A stretch of DNA of 6,882 nt, from the NCBI GenBank assembly GCA_934097255.1, contig CAKONT010000050.1, positions 1 through 6,882 on the forward strand. The letters are read 5' to 3'. Below, in pieces: positions 6,824-6,882 of this stretch. Source of the stretch: an uncultured Bacilli bacterium (GTDB lineage: Bacteria; Bacillota_I; Bacilli_A; RF39; UBA660). A program made the translations under genes and the position numbers. Numbering within the stretch: the stretch's first letter is position 1; each line of letters begins with the position of its first letter. The notes below the pieces were generated by a model. That model saw only the letters and a program-made list of their open reading frames with translations. It made no database searches and had not been told where the DNA came from.

Positions 6824-6882
6824 TTTTTAAAACTAAAAACTCTCAAATTGGCCTCAACTCCCCAAACCAGTACTCCTATACC
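6824..6882 (-). other. unassigned stretch upstream of recF with a GC-rich segment
   Basis: The outer 42 bases (6841-6882) are about 48 percent G+C, strongly purine-rich on the minus strand, and look unlike anything else in the window. One minus frame is open to the edge and would run past the recF start into a TAA. A second ends as YRSTGLGS followed by TGA at 6856-6854. The third meets TAG at once. I recognise no protein end, RNA gene or promoter here. It may be the tail of an upstream gene or RNA, or a junction artefact. Confidence 0.3.

Noticed and set aside
1..6882. CRISPR array, insertion sequence, tRNA or defence system
   Set aside because: No spaced direct repeats, transposase motifs, terminal inverted repeats or tRNA-like cloverleaf were seen. 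The window is core replication genes with regulatory gaps.

Overview
The window is a low-GC segment in which every recognisable protein gene lies on the minus strand. Read right to left it encodes recF, gyrB, gyrA, a small SRP RNA gene (ffs), a frameshifted tadA, and the first 150 codons of dnaX. The recF-gyrB-gyrA order is the classical oriC-proximal arrangement of Firmicutes, and ffs-tadA-dnaX is another Bacilli-type neighbourhood. The AT-rich DNA, TadA/GyrA/GyrB sequences of Gram-positive type, a roughly 75-nt SRP RNA without an Alu domain, and perfect copies of the Bacillus-type ParB site TGTTTCACGTGAAACA point to a low-GC Bacillota or Mycoplasmatota-like bacterium, perhaps an uncultured host-associated Bacilli lineage (inference). 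The tryptophan codons I checked in gyrA, gyrB and tadA are TGG, and recF ends in TGA, so the standard code is likely rather than the Mycoplasma code. The recF stop alone is not decisive, because reading through it would meet a TAA only four codons later.

Layout, in transcription order. Positions 6882-6824 are a short unassigned, noticeably GC-richer stretch. recF (6823-5723) overlaps gyrB (5726-3792) by the four bases ATGA. gyrB is followed after 16 bases by gyrA (3775-1250). Eight bases after the gyrA stop lies a 30-bp perfect palindrome (1241-1212) with a parS core and a T-run, apparently a ParB site and an intrinsic terminator in one. A good sigma-A-type promoter (1194-1166) then drives ffs (about 1158-1083). 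The U-run of ffs abuts the Shine-Dalgarno sequence of tadA (1069-640), which carries a net one-base frameshift. Six bases after the tadA stop is a second 30-bp palindrome (633-604) with the same parS core. An AT-rich leader with an extended -10 promoter (about 502-494) precedes dnaX (450 to beyond position 1).

Functionally the segment is replication and chromosome maintenance: gap repair (RecF), supercoiling (gyrase A2B2), clamp loading (DnaX), and chromosome segregation through ParB/SMC loading at parS. SRP RNA and a tRNA-editing enzyme lie in between. The most notable observations are the two parS sites whose flanking arms are also fully self-complementary but differ in sequence from each other, placed exactly where gene terminators belong, and the broken, partly degenerate tadA, which is normally an essential gene.
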